Origin: Diacronema lutheri
Lineage: Eukaryota; Haptophyta; Pavlovophyceae; Pavlovales; Pavlovaceae
Assembly (NCBI GenBank): GCA_019448385.1
Contig: JAGTXO010000001.1
Location: 1,860,001 to 1,924,000, forward strand
DNA length: 64,000 bases
Reading direction: 5' to 3'
Part shown: in pieces, positions 52,901-64,000 of the stretch
Numbering within the stretch: position 1 is the stretch's first letter
How the letters are laid out: every line of letters starts with the position of its first letter
Translations under genes and position numbers: made by a program
Notes under the pieces: generated by a model
What the model saw: only the letters and a program-made list of their open reading frames with translations
Database searches by the model: none
Told to the model about the DNA's origin: nothing

Positions 52901-55109
52901 CGCCTCGTGGTAGGCGCGCAGCAGCTCCCTCGGCAGCTGCTCGGCGGGCGTCGCCGCCTGCCCGCCCACCCACCGTGCACCGTGGCCGCCGTCGCCCGCG
53001 CCCGCGAGCCGCACCGCCGGCCCGCCCGTGATCGCCGAGGTCGGTGGCGTGCCGAGCGCGTCGACGAGCGCGCGCACGGGCGCGACACGCCTGCGCGCAG
53101 CGTCCGCGCCGACGGCGAGCGCGGCGATCCGAGCGCCCTCCCATGCGCGCTCCCTCGCGTCGTCCCGCGCGGCCGCCGGCGCGGCGCCCGGCCGCGCGCC
53201 GGGCGGCACCGCGCACGCCGCCGCGACGACCTCCGCGCGCGCGCCGGCGGCGTCGGGCGCGTGCAGCTGCGCGAGCGCGCCAGAGAGCGCGGCGGCCGAG
53301 CGGTAGCGGCCGTGCGCCGCGACGAGCGCGTAGAGCACGCGCAGCGCGGCCACGCCCGCCTGGTCGGGCGCGTCGTCAGCGATGCGCTCGACCTCCCACG
53401 TGCGCGTGGGCGGCGGGCTGCCGTCGGCCGGGTCCGGACGCAGCGCCCACGCGCGCTCGACGATCGCGTTGAACACGTCGCGCGCGGCGCCCTCGTCAAA
53501 CTCGGCGGCGCCCGCCGCGTGCGCGCACCACCCGTGCACGCGCGACGTGGGCGCGTCCACGGCGCGCTGCACGACGAGCACCGCCGGCCGGTCGACGCAG
53601 CCGAGGCTCACCGCCGCGTGCTTGCCCTCGAGCAGCGCCGCCGCCGCAGCCTCGACCAAGGCGTCACCAGGCGCGTCGCCGACGACGACGGCACAGCCGT
53701 CGCCGTACTCGGCCTGCATCGCGGCGACGCACGACGCGACAAAGTCGCCGCCCGCGGCCGCCGCGTGTCGCGCCGCCAGCATCCGGCGCGCGATGGCAAG
53801 CCAGACGTACTCGGCCGGCGCGCGCGCGGCGCGCGCGCGAGGCGCGCCGGCCGCGCCGCGTGCGCCCGCGCGTGCGCCTCCAGCGGCCGCAACGGCCGAG
53901 GCGGCTGGAGCGGCGGTGAGCGTGCGCCGCGCGCGCTTCGCCGGCCGCGCGATGGGCGATGCACCCGCCATCGCCCCGCCCGCAGCAGCCGGTGCGGCCG
54001 CCACAGCGCCCGCCGCAACGCCACTCGTCACGACGCCCGTGGCGGGCGGCGCGGCGTCGGACGCGGCCGCCTCGACGGGCGTCGCGCAACTACCGCCAGC
54101 GGTCGCGGACGCGCCCGGCGACGCGTCGGCGAGGAGGTGGCGCAGCACGCCGCGCGCGAGCGCGACTCGCACGGCGAGCGTCAGCGCGCGCAGGCGGTCG
54201 GAAGGCGAGGCGTCGCGCTCGGCGTCGGCGGACGTGGCGGCAGCAGGCGGGGCGGCGGGCGGCACGGCGGCGGACTGGGCGGCCGCCGGCGCAACCTCGT
54301 CGGCCTTGGCCAGCCAGACGAGCCCGGCGACTGCGAGCACGACGCTGTACGCGCCGACATCGTCACCCGCAACGCGCGCCAGCCGGGCGTGGGCGTCGGC
54401 CTCGGACACGGCGACGCGGAAGAGCACGTCGTCGCGGGCAGCTTGCTCGGCAAACTGACGCAGCTGCTTGGCCATCGTCACGCCGGCGACGCACGCCTCG
54501 CCCGCCTCTGCCTCGACCTGCTCGTCCTGGCCGATGGCGGACGCGCCGGCCTCGGCGCCACCGTCGAGTGTCCGGCGGCGCTCGAGGGCAAAGCCACGCA
54601 CACAGACGCTCTGGAGGCCGCCGAGCGCGCCCGCCTTCTCGTGCAGCGCGCACGACAGCTCGACCACCGAGTCCACGCGCGTCGCGGCGGCGCCCCCCCG
54701 CTCGCCGCGCGTGGGCGCGCGCACGACGAACACCGTGAATTGCGCGCGCTTCGCCGCGCGCGCCGACGCGCACGCGTGCTTCAGGAGCCGGCAAAGCGCG
54801 GGCCTTTGCGCCGCTGCGCCCCGCGTGCACAGCAGCAGTTGGCCGCGCTCGTCGCCCAGCTCCTGCTCGATGGCGGCCTCGAGCGCGTCGTCCGTCAAAT
54901 CGCCGTGCTCCGTCGAGGCGAGCGCGCGCGCAGCCGCGAGCGCCAGCTCGCCTGCGCCCGCGCGCCGCCGGCGGCGCGCACCGGCGGGCGCGTGCGGCGC
55001 CGACGCGTGTGACGACGCCGCCGCGTCCGCGCGCGCACACGCGGCGCGCAACGCCTCACGCGCCGAGGCGGCCGCGCGCGCCCTGGGCGCGAGCCTCAAG
55101 AACGTGCGC

Positions 55110-55193
<84 letters not shown>

Positions 55194-58100
55194 TCGCCCG
55201 CGTCGCCGGCCGGCGGCAGCGGTGGCGGCGGTGACGGCGCGGCCACGGCGGCGGCAGCAGCGGCGGCGGCGGCGGTGGCGGCGGCGGCGGCGCCCAGCGC
55301 GGGCGGCGGCGGCGTGGCGGCGGCGGTGGCGGCGGCGGTGACGCCAGCGGCGGCCTTGGCGACGCGCGTCTGCGGCGGCGCTTCGGCGCGATCGGGGCTG
55401 CCCCCGCCACGCACCGCGCTCGTGCCCGCGCAGACGCCGCCCGGCGCACGATCGCTGGCCGCGCCGGTCAGCGCGACGCGGAGGCGCTCGCCGACAGCGT
55501 ACATGTCCGCCACGCTGAACGTGCGCGGCGCGGACGAGCAGCCCGCCGCGGCGAGCGCGTCGTTGAGCGCGCCCACTATCGCGAGGCCGCACGTCGCGCC
55601 ACGCTGCGCCGCCTCGTCGAGCAGCCGCGCGCGGCGCACGCGCGAAATGTCGAGACCCGCCGCGTGCAGCGTGGCAGTTATCGCCGTGGCGAGCACGAGC
55701 GCCCGCCTGCAGGGCGACGCGAGCGTGTCGACGAGCACCGCGTCGTAGCGACGCTCGCCCGCGCGCGCGACGCGCACAAGGCGCAACGCGGTGAAATGGC
55801 CGGAGGCGAGCTGCGCGCCGTCGTCACCGCCCGCGCCGCCGCGCTCGTCCGACGGGCTCCACACGCCGATGACAGCCTGCGTCGTCGCCTCGCTGCGCAG
55901 GCGGTGCAGCAGCGCGGCGCGCTCGGCGCCGTCCTGGAACACCGCGGGTTGCGCGGCGAGCGGCACGTGGCAGACATGCCCGCCGCCGGCCTGCCCGTGC
56001 ACGCGTAGCACGACCTCGCAGCACGCGTCGACGGTTGAGGCGAGCATGTCGCCGCTGGCGATGCGCTCCACCTCTGCCTGCGGGAGGCCGGCGCTCGCGG
56101 CGGCGGAGGCCAGCCGGCGCGCAGCCGCGTCGCCCGCCCACGCAAGCAGCGCCGAGTTGGCGGGTTGGAGGGGAAGCTCAAGGGCGGCTGGTTCGGTGGC
56201 GGTAGCCTCGTTGGCAACGGGCACGTTGGCGGTGCGCACGTTGGCGGCGGGCGCGGCGGCGATGGCTGGTGGGGCGGAGGACACGCCCGCGGCGGCAGGC
56301 GCGGACGCGACAGCGGCAGCGGCTAGCGGGGCGGGGAAAACGCCGTCGGTGGCTGGCGCGGAGGCGAGTGCAGGAGCAACTAGTGGGGCGGGAAAATCGG
56401 CGGCAGGCGCGAAGGCGGATGCAGCAGCGGCTAGTGCGGCGGGGAAAACACCGTCGGCGGCAGGCGCGAAGGCGGATGCAGGAGCGCCCAGCGGGGCGCA
56501 GAAAACACCGTCGGCGGCAGGCGCGAAGGCGACAGCAGCAGTGGCCAGTGGAGCGGAGGCGCAGGGCCACGCGCGCGCCAGCCGTGCAAGCCCAAGCCGC
56601 GCGCGAGCGACGCACGCGCCGATGGCCGAGGCGGCGGCGCAGGCCACGACGTGGCCTGGCACCGGTGTGGCCAGCCGCTCGCGGGTGTGCACGTCGAGCC
56701 GCGCCCCACGCCAAGAGCGGCGGCGCGCTGAACGGAGGCGCGCGACCCCGATCGATCCGCCCGCGCACGCGCGCGCCGGCTCAGTGTGGCCAACGCGCGC
56801 CGCTATGCAAGGCGCGCGCGCGATAACGGCGGCTGTCGGCCGTGGCGTGCGCGTGGCGGCGCCGCGGCGACGGGCGCGGCACACGAGCCGCTCGGGCGCG
56901 CCGCCGCCGCGCGGCACGATGTCGAGCAGCACGGTCACGCCGCGCGCGCGCGCGACCGCCGTGCACGCGAGCCGCACGGGCAGCGGCGGCCCGTCCGGGC
57001 GCGCGAGCGCCGCCACCTCGGCGTCGGTGAGGCTGTGCAGCTCGCGGCGCGCGCGCGCGAACGCGGCGATGTCCGCGCGCAGCTCCGCGTCCGTGCCGAG
57101 CGCGGCACGCGCGTGCACGGGGAGCGACGCGCGCAGCGCGTGGAGCACGCCGCCGCGCGCGCCGCGCGGCGCCGGCGCGCGCTCGCGCTCAGCGCGCGCG
57201 GCGCGCGTGAGCTCGCGCACCGCGCGCGCGAGATTGCGCCGCGCGGCCGCGACGGGAGGGCTAGGTGCGCGCGCGCGCCGGTTGTAGCGCGGCCGCGCCG
57301 AGTCGAGGGGCGGCGGACGCGGTGCGTACGCCGCGGCGCGGCCCGCGCGCCAAAAGGCCGGCGGCGGGCGCAGCTCCGTCGCGTCGACCGCGGCCGCGAG
57401 CGCGCCGAGCGCGGCGTCGCTGTCGCCCGCCGCGTCGGCCGCGTCGACGAGCACGAAGAGCGCGCCGAGCGCGCGCGACGCGGCCGCCTGCGCGGCGGTG
57501 GGGCGGGCGCAGGCAGCGACGCATGCGGCCGCCATGCCGCGCGCCGCGGCGAACGCCGGTGACGTGACGGCCGCGCCGATGGCAACGGCGGCGGCGGCGA
57601 CGGTCGAGGCGGCAGCGCCGGCGATGGAGGTGGCAGCGGCGGCGGCGCTTGCCATCGCGCGGCGCGCGAGACGCGAGGCGCCACCGACCGCCGCCGCCGC
57701 AGCGCGCGCTGCGCGCGCGCCGGTGGCGCGCATCGTCGCCGCGCCAGGCGCCGCCGCGCCGACGCCGCCGGCGCCCGCGCCGTCGCCGCTCTCGGCCGTG
57801 CAGGGCTCCGATGGCGAACCCGGCGTGCGCTGGCGCGTGATGCGCGCGCCGAGGCGCGCGCTCCGCGCCGCGCGGCCGGCGACGTCGAGGAAGCGCCGTG
57901 CGCGCGCCGCGCGCAGGCCACGCGCGCGCGGCGGCGCAGCGACAGGCGCCGAGCGCCGCGGCGCGCACGCCGGCGCGTCGCTGTCGGGTTGCGCAGCGCG
58001 CGCGCGGGAACTCGGCGCGGCGTGTGCGGGCGGCGGGCGCGCGCCCGCGCGGCGCAGAGGCGCGAGGCGCCGGCCGCAGACGAGGCGTGTGCGCAACCAG

Positions 58101-61100
58101 GACGGCGAGGGCCGCAGGGCGCCGTCGACGTCGCGCATCGGCGGGCCGCGAGCCCGCCGCGCAGCCGTGCGGCGCGCGCGAGGCGCTCGGCGGCGCGCGC
58201 GCCGCACGGCGCGCGCGGCGGCGCGCACGCCAGCGACGGCTGCGGCCACGCCGCGCGCCAACACGGCCGCGGCGTGCGCCATCGCACCGAGCACGGCGCG
58301 TGGCGCGCCGAGCAAGCGCAGCAAGCGCGACGCCGTCGCGCGCGCCGGCGCACTGTGTGCAGGGGCCTCGCCAGCGCCAGCACCGACGCCGCCATCGCCG
58401 CAGCCGCAGGTGGCGTCGCCGCCGCCGCAGGCGTCGCGACGGACGCCGCCGCCGCCGAAACAATCGCCGCACACGTCGCCGCCGACGTTGCCACCCCAGC
58501 CGCCGTTGCGTGCGCAGGTGGCTGCGGCGCGTGCGTGCGGGAGGCGTGCCGTGCGGCGCGCATCACACGGGCTGCGCGACGCGAGCGACGCCGCCGGGGT
58601 CCCCGCTGCGCCAGGCGCGCCGTGCGTGCCAGCCTCGCCGGCCTCGCCGGCGCGCGGTCGCGCGCTCGCCTCGACGTGGCCGCCTCCGCCGCCATCGCCG
58701 CCGTCGAACCGGGCGGCGGAGGGCTGCCGCTCGAACCGCTCGTCGGCGTCGGCCGCCACCGCCGCCTCGCGCTCCGCCGCCGCGGCGGCCGCCGTACGCG
58801 CGTGGCGGAGCGCGCGGCCGCCGTCCGCTGCGCGGCGTGGCGGCGCGGGCGCCGCCTTCGGCGCGCGCGGCCCCTCGGCGCGCTCGCGGAGCACGGCGAG
58901 CGGCGTGCCCGTGGCGACGCTCGTGCAGACGCGCCGCAAGGCGGCGCTTACGCACGCGTGGACGACGCGCGCCGTCCGCTTGTCGGCGGCGCGCGCGGCG
59001 CGGCGCGCGGCCTTGGCGGCGGCCTTTTTGGCGCGCCTCTGCTCCGCCTGCTCCGACAGCGCGCGCGCCTGGCGCTCGGCTGCGAGCGCGTCCTCGGGCG
59101 AAACGGTCGGCCTCGGCGGCCGCGCGCGCGCGCTGCGACGCTGCGCGCTGCGGCGGTCGGACGGCGGCTGCCGCGGCGGCGAGGACGGCGAGCGCGAGCT
59201 CGGCGTGGGCGACCAATCGCCGCTGACGGTTGCGAGCGGCGCAAACGGGTTGTCGTCCCCGCGCCCCGCGGCGTGCGACAGTGCACGCGGCGTCGGGCGC
59301 CGGCCGACCGCTGGCGGGCCCCACTCGGACGGCGGCTCCGAGGGCGAGCGCGCCGTCGGCGCCGCGCGTTGCGCGGCCGGCGGCGCCTCCCGGTCCAGCG
59401 CCGCCTGCTCTCTCGCCGCGGCCTGCTCGTCACCCTCCGGCACGCCACGCGGCGCGAGCACCGCGGTGGCGCAGCGCGTCGCGTTGAGCAACGCCGCCTC
59501 CATCTGCCGCACGCTGGCCTTGGCGCACGCCACACCCTGTCTCGCCCGGCGCAGCGCCTCGTGCGCGCGGCGCACATCCGCGTCGGCATCTTCGCGCATG
59601 CCAAAGTGCGCCTGTTGCAGCCGCAGGTCCGCAGGGCGCCCCTGCGCGCGAGGGGCACGGGCGCGGCGGCGCGCGGGTGACGGAGCTGGCGCGCCGTTCT
59701 GCGCTGCGCGCACGCCAATCGACGGGCGCGCGCGCGGCGGGGCGCGCGCGCGCGCACGCGCGCGCGCTGCCTACCCAGCCGCCGGCCGGCTCGCGCGAGC
59801 GCGCCAGCTGCTCCGCCGCCTCGGCGTCGAGCACGCGCTGCTGCGCCTCCTCCTCGCCCAGTGCAGCGAGGTGCAGCCGGCGGGCTGCCTTGCGGCAGTT
59901 GCCCTCCGCCTTGCCCACGGCCTTGCGCGCCGCGTCGACGGGGTCGTCGTTGGCTCTGTCGCGCCTGCGCTTGCCCTTGTCGGCGGGCGGCGGCTCGGCG
60001 CGCTGCGGCGCGCCGAGCGCGTCGTCGGCTCCGCGCGCGGCCGCCCGCGGGCGGCGGGCCCCAAAGAGCGCACCGGTCGCCGTGCGCGCCGCGCAAGCAA
60101 CGACCAGCGCTGACATGCCGGCGAAGACCGCACCGCCCAGCGCCACGGTTGCCACGATGCGCAGCGTCCCGTGCGCAGGCCGCGCTGCCTCCGCCGCTTT
60201 GGCGGCCTCGCGCGCGCGCGCATCGGCGGCTCTCATCTCGTGCAGCAGCCCGGCCGCGCCGCTCGCGCCGTCGCGGCCGCGCGCGAGCTCGCACAGCACC
60301 GCCGCCGCGTGCCGCGTGGGCTCGCGCGCGAGCAGCTGCGCGCCGCCGTCGGGGCGCAGCTTCTCAACGAACTCGACAAACGTCGCGTCGCGCCAGAGGG
60401 ACATGCAGAAGGCCCTGTGCACCACCCCCTCTTGCTCGCGCATCCGCCGTGCCGCCCGCCTGCCGTCGCGCGCGTGCGCGTGCGCGGCCGCGTCGAATCC
60501 AGCGACGCCGCGCTGCGCGTCGCGCACGGCCGACGACGGCGCCGCCGCGCTGCCCGCCAAGGGCGCCGCAGCGGCGACGCGCGCGTGCGGAGCGACGGGA
60601 TCGCCGGCGGCCGGCGGCTCGGCGCGCTGCGGCGTGCCGTTTGCTCCGCGCGCGGCCGTCCCGGGGGAGATGGCCGCGATGGCGCCGCCAGCCGCGCCGT
60701 GCGCCAGCCACGCGCATAGGCTGCCGACGAGCTCGCCGAGACCCCCGACGGTCGCCGCGGCGGCGAGTGCGCCGGGCTTGCCGGCCGACAGCGGCTCGCG
60801 AGCGTCGTCGTCGCAGCCGCCGGCACCCGTCTTGGCGAGTGCGTCGCGCTCGCCCGCGACGCCCGCCACGACCGCCGCCCCTCCGTCGTCCGCCGCGCCG
60901 GCCGCGCGCGCGGCCGGGCGCAGAGGAGGCGTGCCGGTGCAGCCGTCGCCGCTCGTCTTCGCCGTTTCCTCCACCTTGATCGCTTCGTCGCCACCTGCGC
61001 CATCTCCGACGCCGGGGCCCTTGGTCACGCTTGCCGCCATGCGCGCCGTGCCCGCCGGCCAGCCCGCCGACTGCTCGAGCGCGGCGGCGAGCGGCGCGAC

Positions 61101-63449
61101 GCGCGCCGACTCGGGCGCGCTCTCGTCATCGGGCTCGGGCGCGTTGTGCAGGCGCGCGAGCGCGCGCTCGACGGCCGCGGCGCCACTGCCGGGGGCGCGG
61201 CTCGCCGCGCGCACCGCGCGCCGCCAGGCCGGCGCGAACATGAGCGCCGACTCGAGCGCCGCGAGCGCGCGCGCCTCGCGCGCGTCGCTCGCGCCGAGGC
61301 GCGGCGGCACGCGCGCGGCGCCGCGCGGCGCGGTGCCTCGGAAGCGTGGGCTCAGCGTGTAGGCGAGGTGCTGCGGCACGCCGCGCGCCTCCGCGCGCGC
61401 GCGTCCGTCCTCGACCTCGCGCCGCGCCTTCGCGATCGCCGGCGTGGCGCGCGCGAGCCAGTCGGGGTCGGCGGGCAGGTGGATCACGACGAGAATCGGC
61501 GCCCAGTCCAGCCGCGGGTTCTTGTGACGGTCGGGCACGACCCACACGAGCAGCACCGTGCCCTCCGCGCCGCACGCCGCCTCGTAGATCCTGGGCTGCG
61601 AGCGCCAATCGGGCCTGACGCGCAGCGCCCGCGCGTGGTCGATGGCGGCGGCGCGGTCGCCATTGAAGTGAACCGTCGTCACCTCGCCGTTGACGGACCG
61701 GCCGGACCGCCAGCAGAACACCGCGTCCGCCGACCCGCCGGCGATGGCCGCGAGCGATTCGGGCGCGGCGAGCCGCGGCAAGCCCTCGAAGGCGGCAAAG
61801 TCCTCGTGCGCATTGTACACGCCGCCCCAGCCGTCGTGCGCGTACGCGCGCGCGGCCGCTCGTACCGCGCGCGGCTGGTTCTCCACGCCCGACGTCATGT
61901 GCCATGTCGTCCCCGCGAAGCCGGGCTCGCCCAGCTCGGCCCGCACGACGTTACCGTACCCCGCGCCCTGCGTCGGGGCGGCGAGGTGGTGCATGCCCGC
62001 GCCGGTCACGCCCTCCGTGCGCTGCCGCGTGACGATCGTGCCCGTCGCGTGCGCGAAAAGCGTGTCGACCACGGCGGGCGCGCGCCCGCTGTTCGCCCGT
62101 AGCCGCGCCCTGCCCGCTTTTAGCTGCTCGGGGTCCTTGGCGTCGTACACGCGCGCGTCCGCGTCGCCCTCATCAGGCGCAGTGTAGACGCAGCGGCGTT
62201 CGAGCGGCGCCGAGCGACCGCCGTCCGCGGCCGCCGGCGAGGTTGGCGCCGCGCCCGCCGCCACCGCGCTCGTCGCCGCCGTGCCCGTCGCCACCGCCGC
62301 AGCCGCCGCGCCCGCGAGGTCGTCGTCCCCGTCCTCCGCGCCCTCCCCGTCGTCAGCGGTGGTGGCGTCGCCATCGTCCCCGTCGCCCTCGCCCCCGCTG
62401 AGGCTGCTGAATGGTCGGGGCCCCCACGCCGAGGCGGCGCGCCGCTGCGGCGCACGCGGCGGTGGCGCTCGCGACGGCGGCCTTGGCGCCGCCGCGCCGC
62501 GCGGCCTGGCCGCCGTCGACAGCGCGCGGCCTGCAGCGCCCGTGAGCGCGTCGAGCGCGGCCGTGCGTGCGATGCGGTCGTCGGGCGCGCGCAGCGCCGC
62601 CTCGACGGCCTGCAGCAGCCCGTCGGGCGCGGATCCGCCGACACTGGCATCGCACGCCTCGGCGAGCCGCGCGGCCTCGGCGAGCCGCGCGGCCTCGCGG
62701 GTGAACGGGCCGAAGCGCCTGGCGCGGTCGCCGAGCAGAGCGCCGATGGCGGCGCGGAGCGTGCGCGCGCGGGTCTCCTCGTACGCGGCCGTCGTGAGGC
62801 GCGCGAGGCGCGCGTCCAAAGCCTTCTTGATGTCGACAAGGACATTCGCGCGGCGGCCGTAGAGCGTCGATGCGCTCGCCACGACCTCGGCCGCGACTGT
62901 TGCCGCGGCGAAGCAACACGCGGCCCCACTCTGCGGGGGCGCCTTGAAGGCATCGATGGGCGGCGCTGTTCTGCCGATGCGCTGCGCAAGCTTCTTGATG
63001 AGCACGCCGGCCGCCGTGGCGTACGCCGATTCGCCGTTGCCCAAGGTGCGCGAATCGGCGAGCAGGGCGAGCGCGGCGCCGGGCGGCGCGCCGCGCTGCG
63101 CGGGCGGCGCGAGGAGCAGGTACGCCGCCGTCCAGTGCGCGAGGCCGCTGGACGCGCGGAGGCAGAGCGGTAGCACGACCACGAGCACCTGCCCAAACCG
63201 GTCCGCATCCGCGCATGCTTTGCGCAGGTTGCGCAGCGCCACCTTGAGCGCATGCTGCGAGCACCCCGTGTCGCCCACCCTAACCCTGCTCGTGCCGAAA
63301 TCCGCGTAACGCAGCAGGGCGATGAGGCAAGTGGATGGGACCACGTGGGGGTGGGTATCTCCCGGCGACAGAATGGTGCTGAGGGCCAGCGAGAAACTGT
63401 CCGAGCCGCCCCGCCCGCCGGGCAAAGCGTCCTTCACGGAGTCCTCCAT
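44541..63449 (-). CDS. giant multidomain protein: Ulp1-like protease, YqaJ-like nuclease, chromodomain, Fanzor nuclease
   Basis: Three long minus-strand frames link through two phase-0 introns. Exon A is 59775-63449. Intron 59699-59774 (76 nt, GTAGGC...GCAG) leads to exon B, 46394-59698. Intron 46266-46393 (128 nt, GTGCGC...GCAG) leads to exon C, 44541-46265. Total is about 6,234 aa. Domains by approximate residue: Ulp1-like protease 30-200, single TM helix 1095-1120, charged coiled coil 1150-1300, second Ulp1-like domain 2445-2640, YqaJ-like PD-(D/E)xK nuclease 3985-4180, chromodomain 5218-5280, Fanzor nuclease about 5480-6110, acidic tail with terminal GPKRGRR. Between them lie long Ala/Arg-rich linkers and amino-acid repeats. 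Long unbroken frames suggest it is or was recently functional. It could instead be two or three adjacent genes. The combination suggests a DNA transposon or a domesticated derivative; no capsid, polymerase, integrase or reverse transcriptase is seen. Confidence 0.55.
44671..44876 (-). repeat. Asp/Gly low-complexity tail coding repeat
   Basis: Imperfect trinucleotide array (gtc, gcc, gtcgtc on the plus strand) that encodes alternating Asp- and Gly-rich blocks at the C-terminus of the Fanzor-bearing protein. Confidence 0.8.
47533..47727 (-). other. chromodomain
   Basis: TYEVEAVVDERRKAGKKVTF, then QFRIRWRGYDESADTWEPEA and NVSSDLVAQFRKTRDEQ. It has the chromodomain core YxVExIL-like start, YLVRWKGY-like strand (FRIRWRGY), and TWEPxxNL-like end (TWEPEANV). 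Chromodomains bind methylated histone tails and occur in integrases of some retrotransposons and in HP1. Here it lies about 200 residues before the Fanzor region, within the same open frame. Confidence 0.85.
49430..49590 (-). repeat. Pro/Ala-rich 18-nt-type minisatellite
   Basis: About seven near-identical units of gcggcgggcggcggcgcg encode AAPPPA repeats in the giant protein. Unit boundaries shift by small changes (tggc, acgg). Confidence 0.8.
50840..51420 (-). other. YqaJ-like PD-(D/E)xK nuclease domain
   Basis: QRSPRWHDERWEEVTGSKVG resembles the YqaJ start (RxxRxTGSxxG). TAGILGEAVALRKLAAAYGI supplies the W/G-E helix. FAFSPDGLAILPED gives the catalytic SPDG Asp. QVLVEVKTLTKAG is the ExK strand. 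HRDQLQLGMHVLGVRKALYV matches the Y/HxxQxQxxMxVxG helix. YqaJ exonucleases take part in phage recombination and DNA repair. All expected acidic and Lys residues are present. Confidence 0.75.
55109..55192 (-). repeat. (GGC)28 trinucleotide repeat, poly-Ala
   Basis: An 84-bp perfect GGC array in the giant gene, read as about 28 alanines. Located between the second Ulp1-like domain and downstream linkers. Expected to be length-unstable. Confidence 0.9.
55470..56050 (-). other. second Ulp1-like cysteine protease domain
   Basis: The His-Asp-Cys triad is recognisable: SGHFTALRLVRV (His near 55797), RYDAVLVDTLASP (Asp near 55730) and DEAAQRGATCGLAIVGALND (Gln and Cys near 55595). Spacing (about 21 and 45 residues) fits C48/Ulp1 proteases, which cleave SUMO or related tags and are common in large DNA transposons. 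Preserved residues suggest activity. Confidence 0.65.
56260..56550 (-). repeat. about 66-nt tandem repeat
   Basis: Around five imperfect copies encode a 20-22-residue unit of the form AFAPAADGVFxAPLxAPA in the giant protein. Copies differ by substitutions and short deletions, suggesting recent expansion. Confidence 0.8.
62900..63449 (-). other. N-terminal Ulp1-like cysteine protease domain
   Basis: GLAHWTAAYLLLAPP (His near 63137), LALLADSRTLGN (Asp near 63060) and APPQSGAACCFAAATVAAEV (Gln and Cys near 62925) fit the Ulp1 pattern HW...DS...QxGxxC. Located at the start of the giant frame, after PSTCLIALLRYADFGTSRVR. Confidence 0.65.
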
Positions 63450-63720
63450 CTGCAGACTGTGGGCACGTCAGTGTCCGGATGGCGGCCCGGATGATACTTG
63501 GGAGAATTTACATGATGCCCTGGAGAATGCCCCGCTCTCCCACAACCAGGACCCGCCAGCGCGCCGAGCCTACTCGTTTGCCCGCGCCGCCTCTCTTTGC
63601 GCGCCCGAGCGCGGCCTCCGAGCGCGGCCAACGTCCTCCGGGGGCGTGCATCGTGGCTGCTCGGAGGGGCTGCGACGCGGCGAAAGCTCGCTGCGCGGCC
63701 GCAACGTGAGCGCGCGCGCG

Positions 63721-63780
63721 CGGCCGCGCGCCGGCCTGCGCTGCTCTGCACGGCCGCGCGCCGGCCTGCGCAGCCTCGTC
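63721..63780. repeat. two-copy 30-bp tandem repeat
   Basis: The 21-mer cggccgcgcgccggcctgcgc occurs at 63721-63741 and again at 63751-63771, giving a 30-bp period. Confidence 0.85.
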
Positions 63781-63973
63781 GCGCAGCGTGAGCGCGAGCG
63801 CGCGCGCGGTGAGCTCGGCGGATGGGTGCGCGGCGGCGTTGGCGGCGGGTGCGGCGGCAGGCTGGGCGGCGGGTTTGGACGGAGAGTGTCGGGGAAGAAC
63901 GGGGCGCATCCTGGTTGGGAGTTGGACGGCGCCCACCACGCGCTGGCGGATCCTGGTTGCCACCACCACCAAA

Positions 63974-63989
63974 CCCCCCCCCCCCCCCC
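63974..63989 (+). repeat. C16 homopolymer
   Basis: Sixteen consecutive C near the window end, after a CAC-rich stretch. No gene context available. Confidence 0.9.
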
Positions 63990-64000
63990 GGAGACGAGGA

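Larger units (their letters stand above)
63450..64000. other. upstream region of the giant gene, no gene recognised
   Basis: 551 bp at the window end. A less GC-rich patch at 63460-63530 (cggatgatacttgggagaatttacatgatg) may be the promoter of the giant gene. A 30-bp tandem duplication (cggccgcgcgccggcctgcgc at 63721 and 63751) and a C16 run at 63974-63989 follow. A 154-codon minus-strand frame (63508-63972) shows no recognised domain. Confidence 0.5.

Noticed and set aside
44541-63449. LTR retrotransposon or Polinton identity for the giant gene
   Set aside because: The chromodomain and proteases raised the idea, but no reverse transcriptase, RNase H, integrase, protein-primed polymerase or capsid sequence was seen.

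Overview
The window is nuclear DNA from a very GC-rich, gene-dense eukaryotic alga with a secondary red plastid. The evidence is spliceosomal introns, plastid-type enzymes with a signal peptide followed by a transit-like stretch (coproporphyrinogen oxidase, prenyl diphosphate synthase, a DEAD-box helicase), and a eukaryotic gene set (P4-ATPase, TAF4-like, SRA/YDG, ARF-like, RanBPM, RRP6). Intron donors are mostly GTGCG rather than GTRAGT, and two introns look like GC-AG. This fits a haptophyte, perhaps a pavlovophyte; that placement is inference. I saw no tRNA, rRNA or CRISPR array. Because stops are rare at this base composition, antisense ORFs are long everywhere; I kept only frames with recognisable domains or spliced continuity.

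Layout. 1-9261: a 5'-truncated P4-ATPase flippase (+), class B DnaJ (-), coproporphyrinogen III oxidase (+, 3 exons), geranylgeranyl-type diphosphate synthase (-, 2 exons), TAF4-like protein (+). 9372-17141: two divergent receptor-like genes sharing a 158-bp promoter. One is a seven-helix GPCR-like protein fused to a TIR/HET-like domain and leucine-rich repeats (-). The other is a nucleoside hydrolase fused to a multi-helix membrane region and a TIR-like domain (+). 17259-28279: tRNA-dihydrouridine synthase (-), an unrecognised helical protein (-), and a large SRA/YDG plus Cys-rich zinc-finger protein (-). 28348-44067: MFS/spinster-like transporter (+), a five-exon membrane protein (+), ARF-like GTPase (-), DEAD-box helicase (-), RanBPM-like SPRY/LisH/CTLH/CRA protein (-), a plastid-type orphan (+), an ankyrin protein (-), and RRP6/EXOSC10 (+).

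44541-63449 is one very large minus-strand coding region. With two phase-0 introns it reads as a single protein of about 6,230 residues. From N- to C-terminus it holds an Ulp1-like cysteine protease, a transmembrane segment, a second Ulp1-like domain, a YqaJ-like nuclease, a chromodomain and a Fanzor (eukaryotic TnpB-like) RuvC nuclease with an acidic tail. I see no capsid, polymerase or envelope gene, so I treat it as a candidate DNA mobile element or domesticated derivative.

Genes sit tens to a few hundred bases apart and often alternate in orientation, so many share divergent promoters (12627-12784, 7781-7856, 5015-5119, 28280-28347, 40946-40959) or converge. The two strongest candidates for an undescribed system are the paired TIR/HET-like membrane receptors, one carrying a nucleoside hydrolase, and the giant Fanzor-bearing gene.
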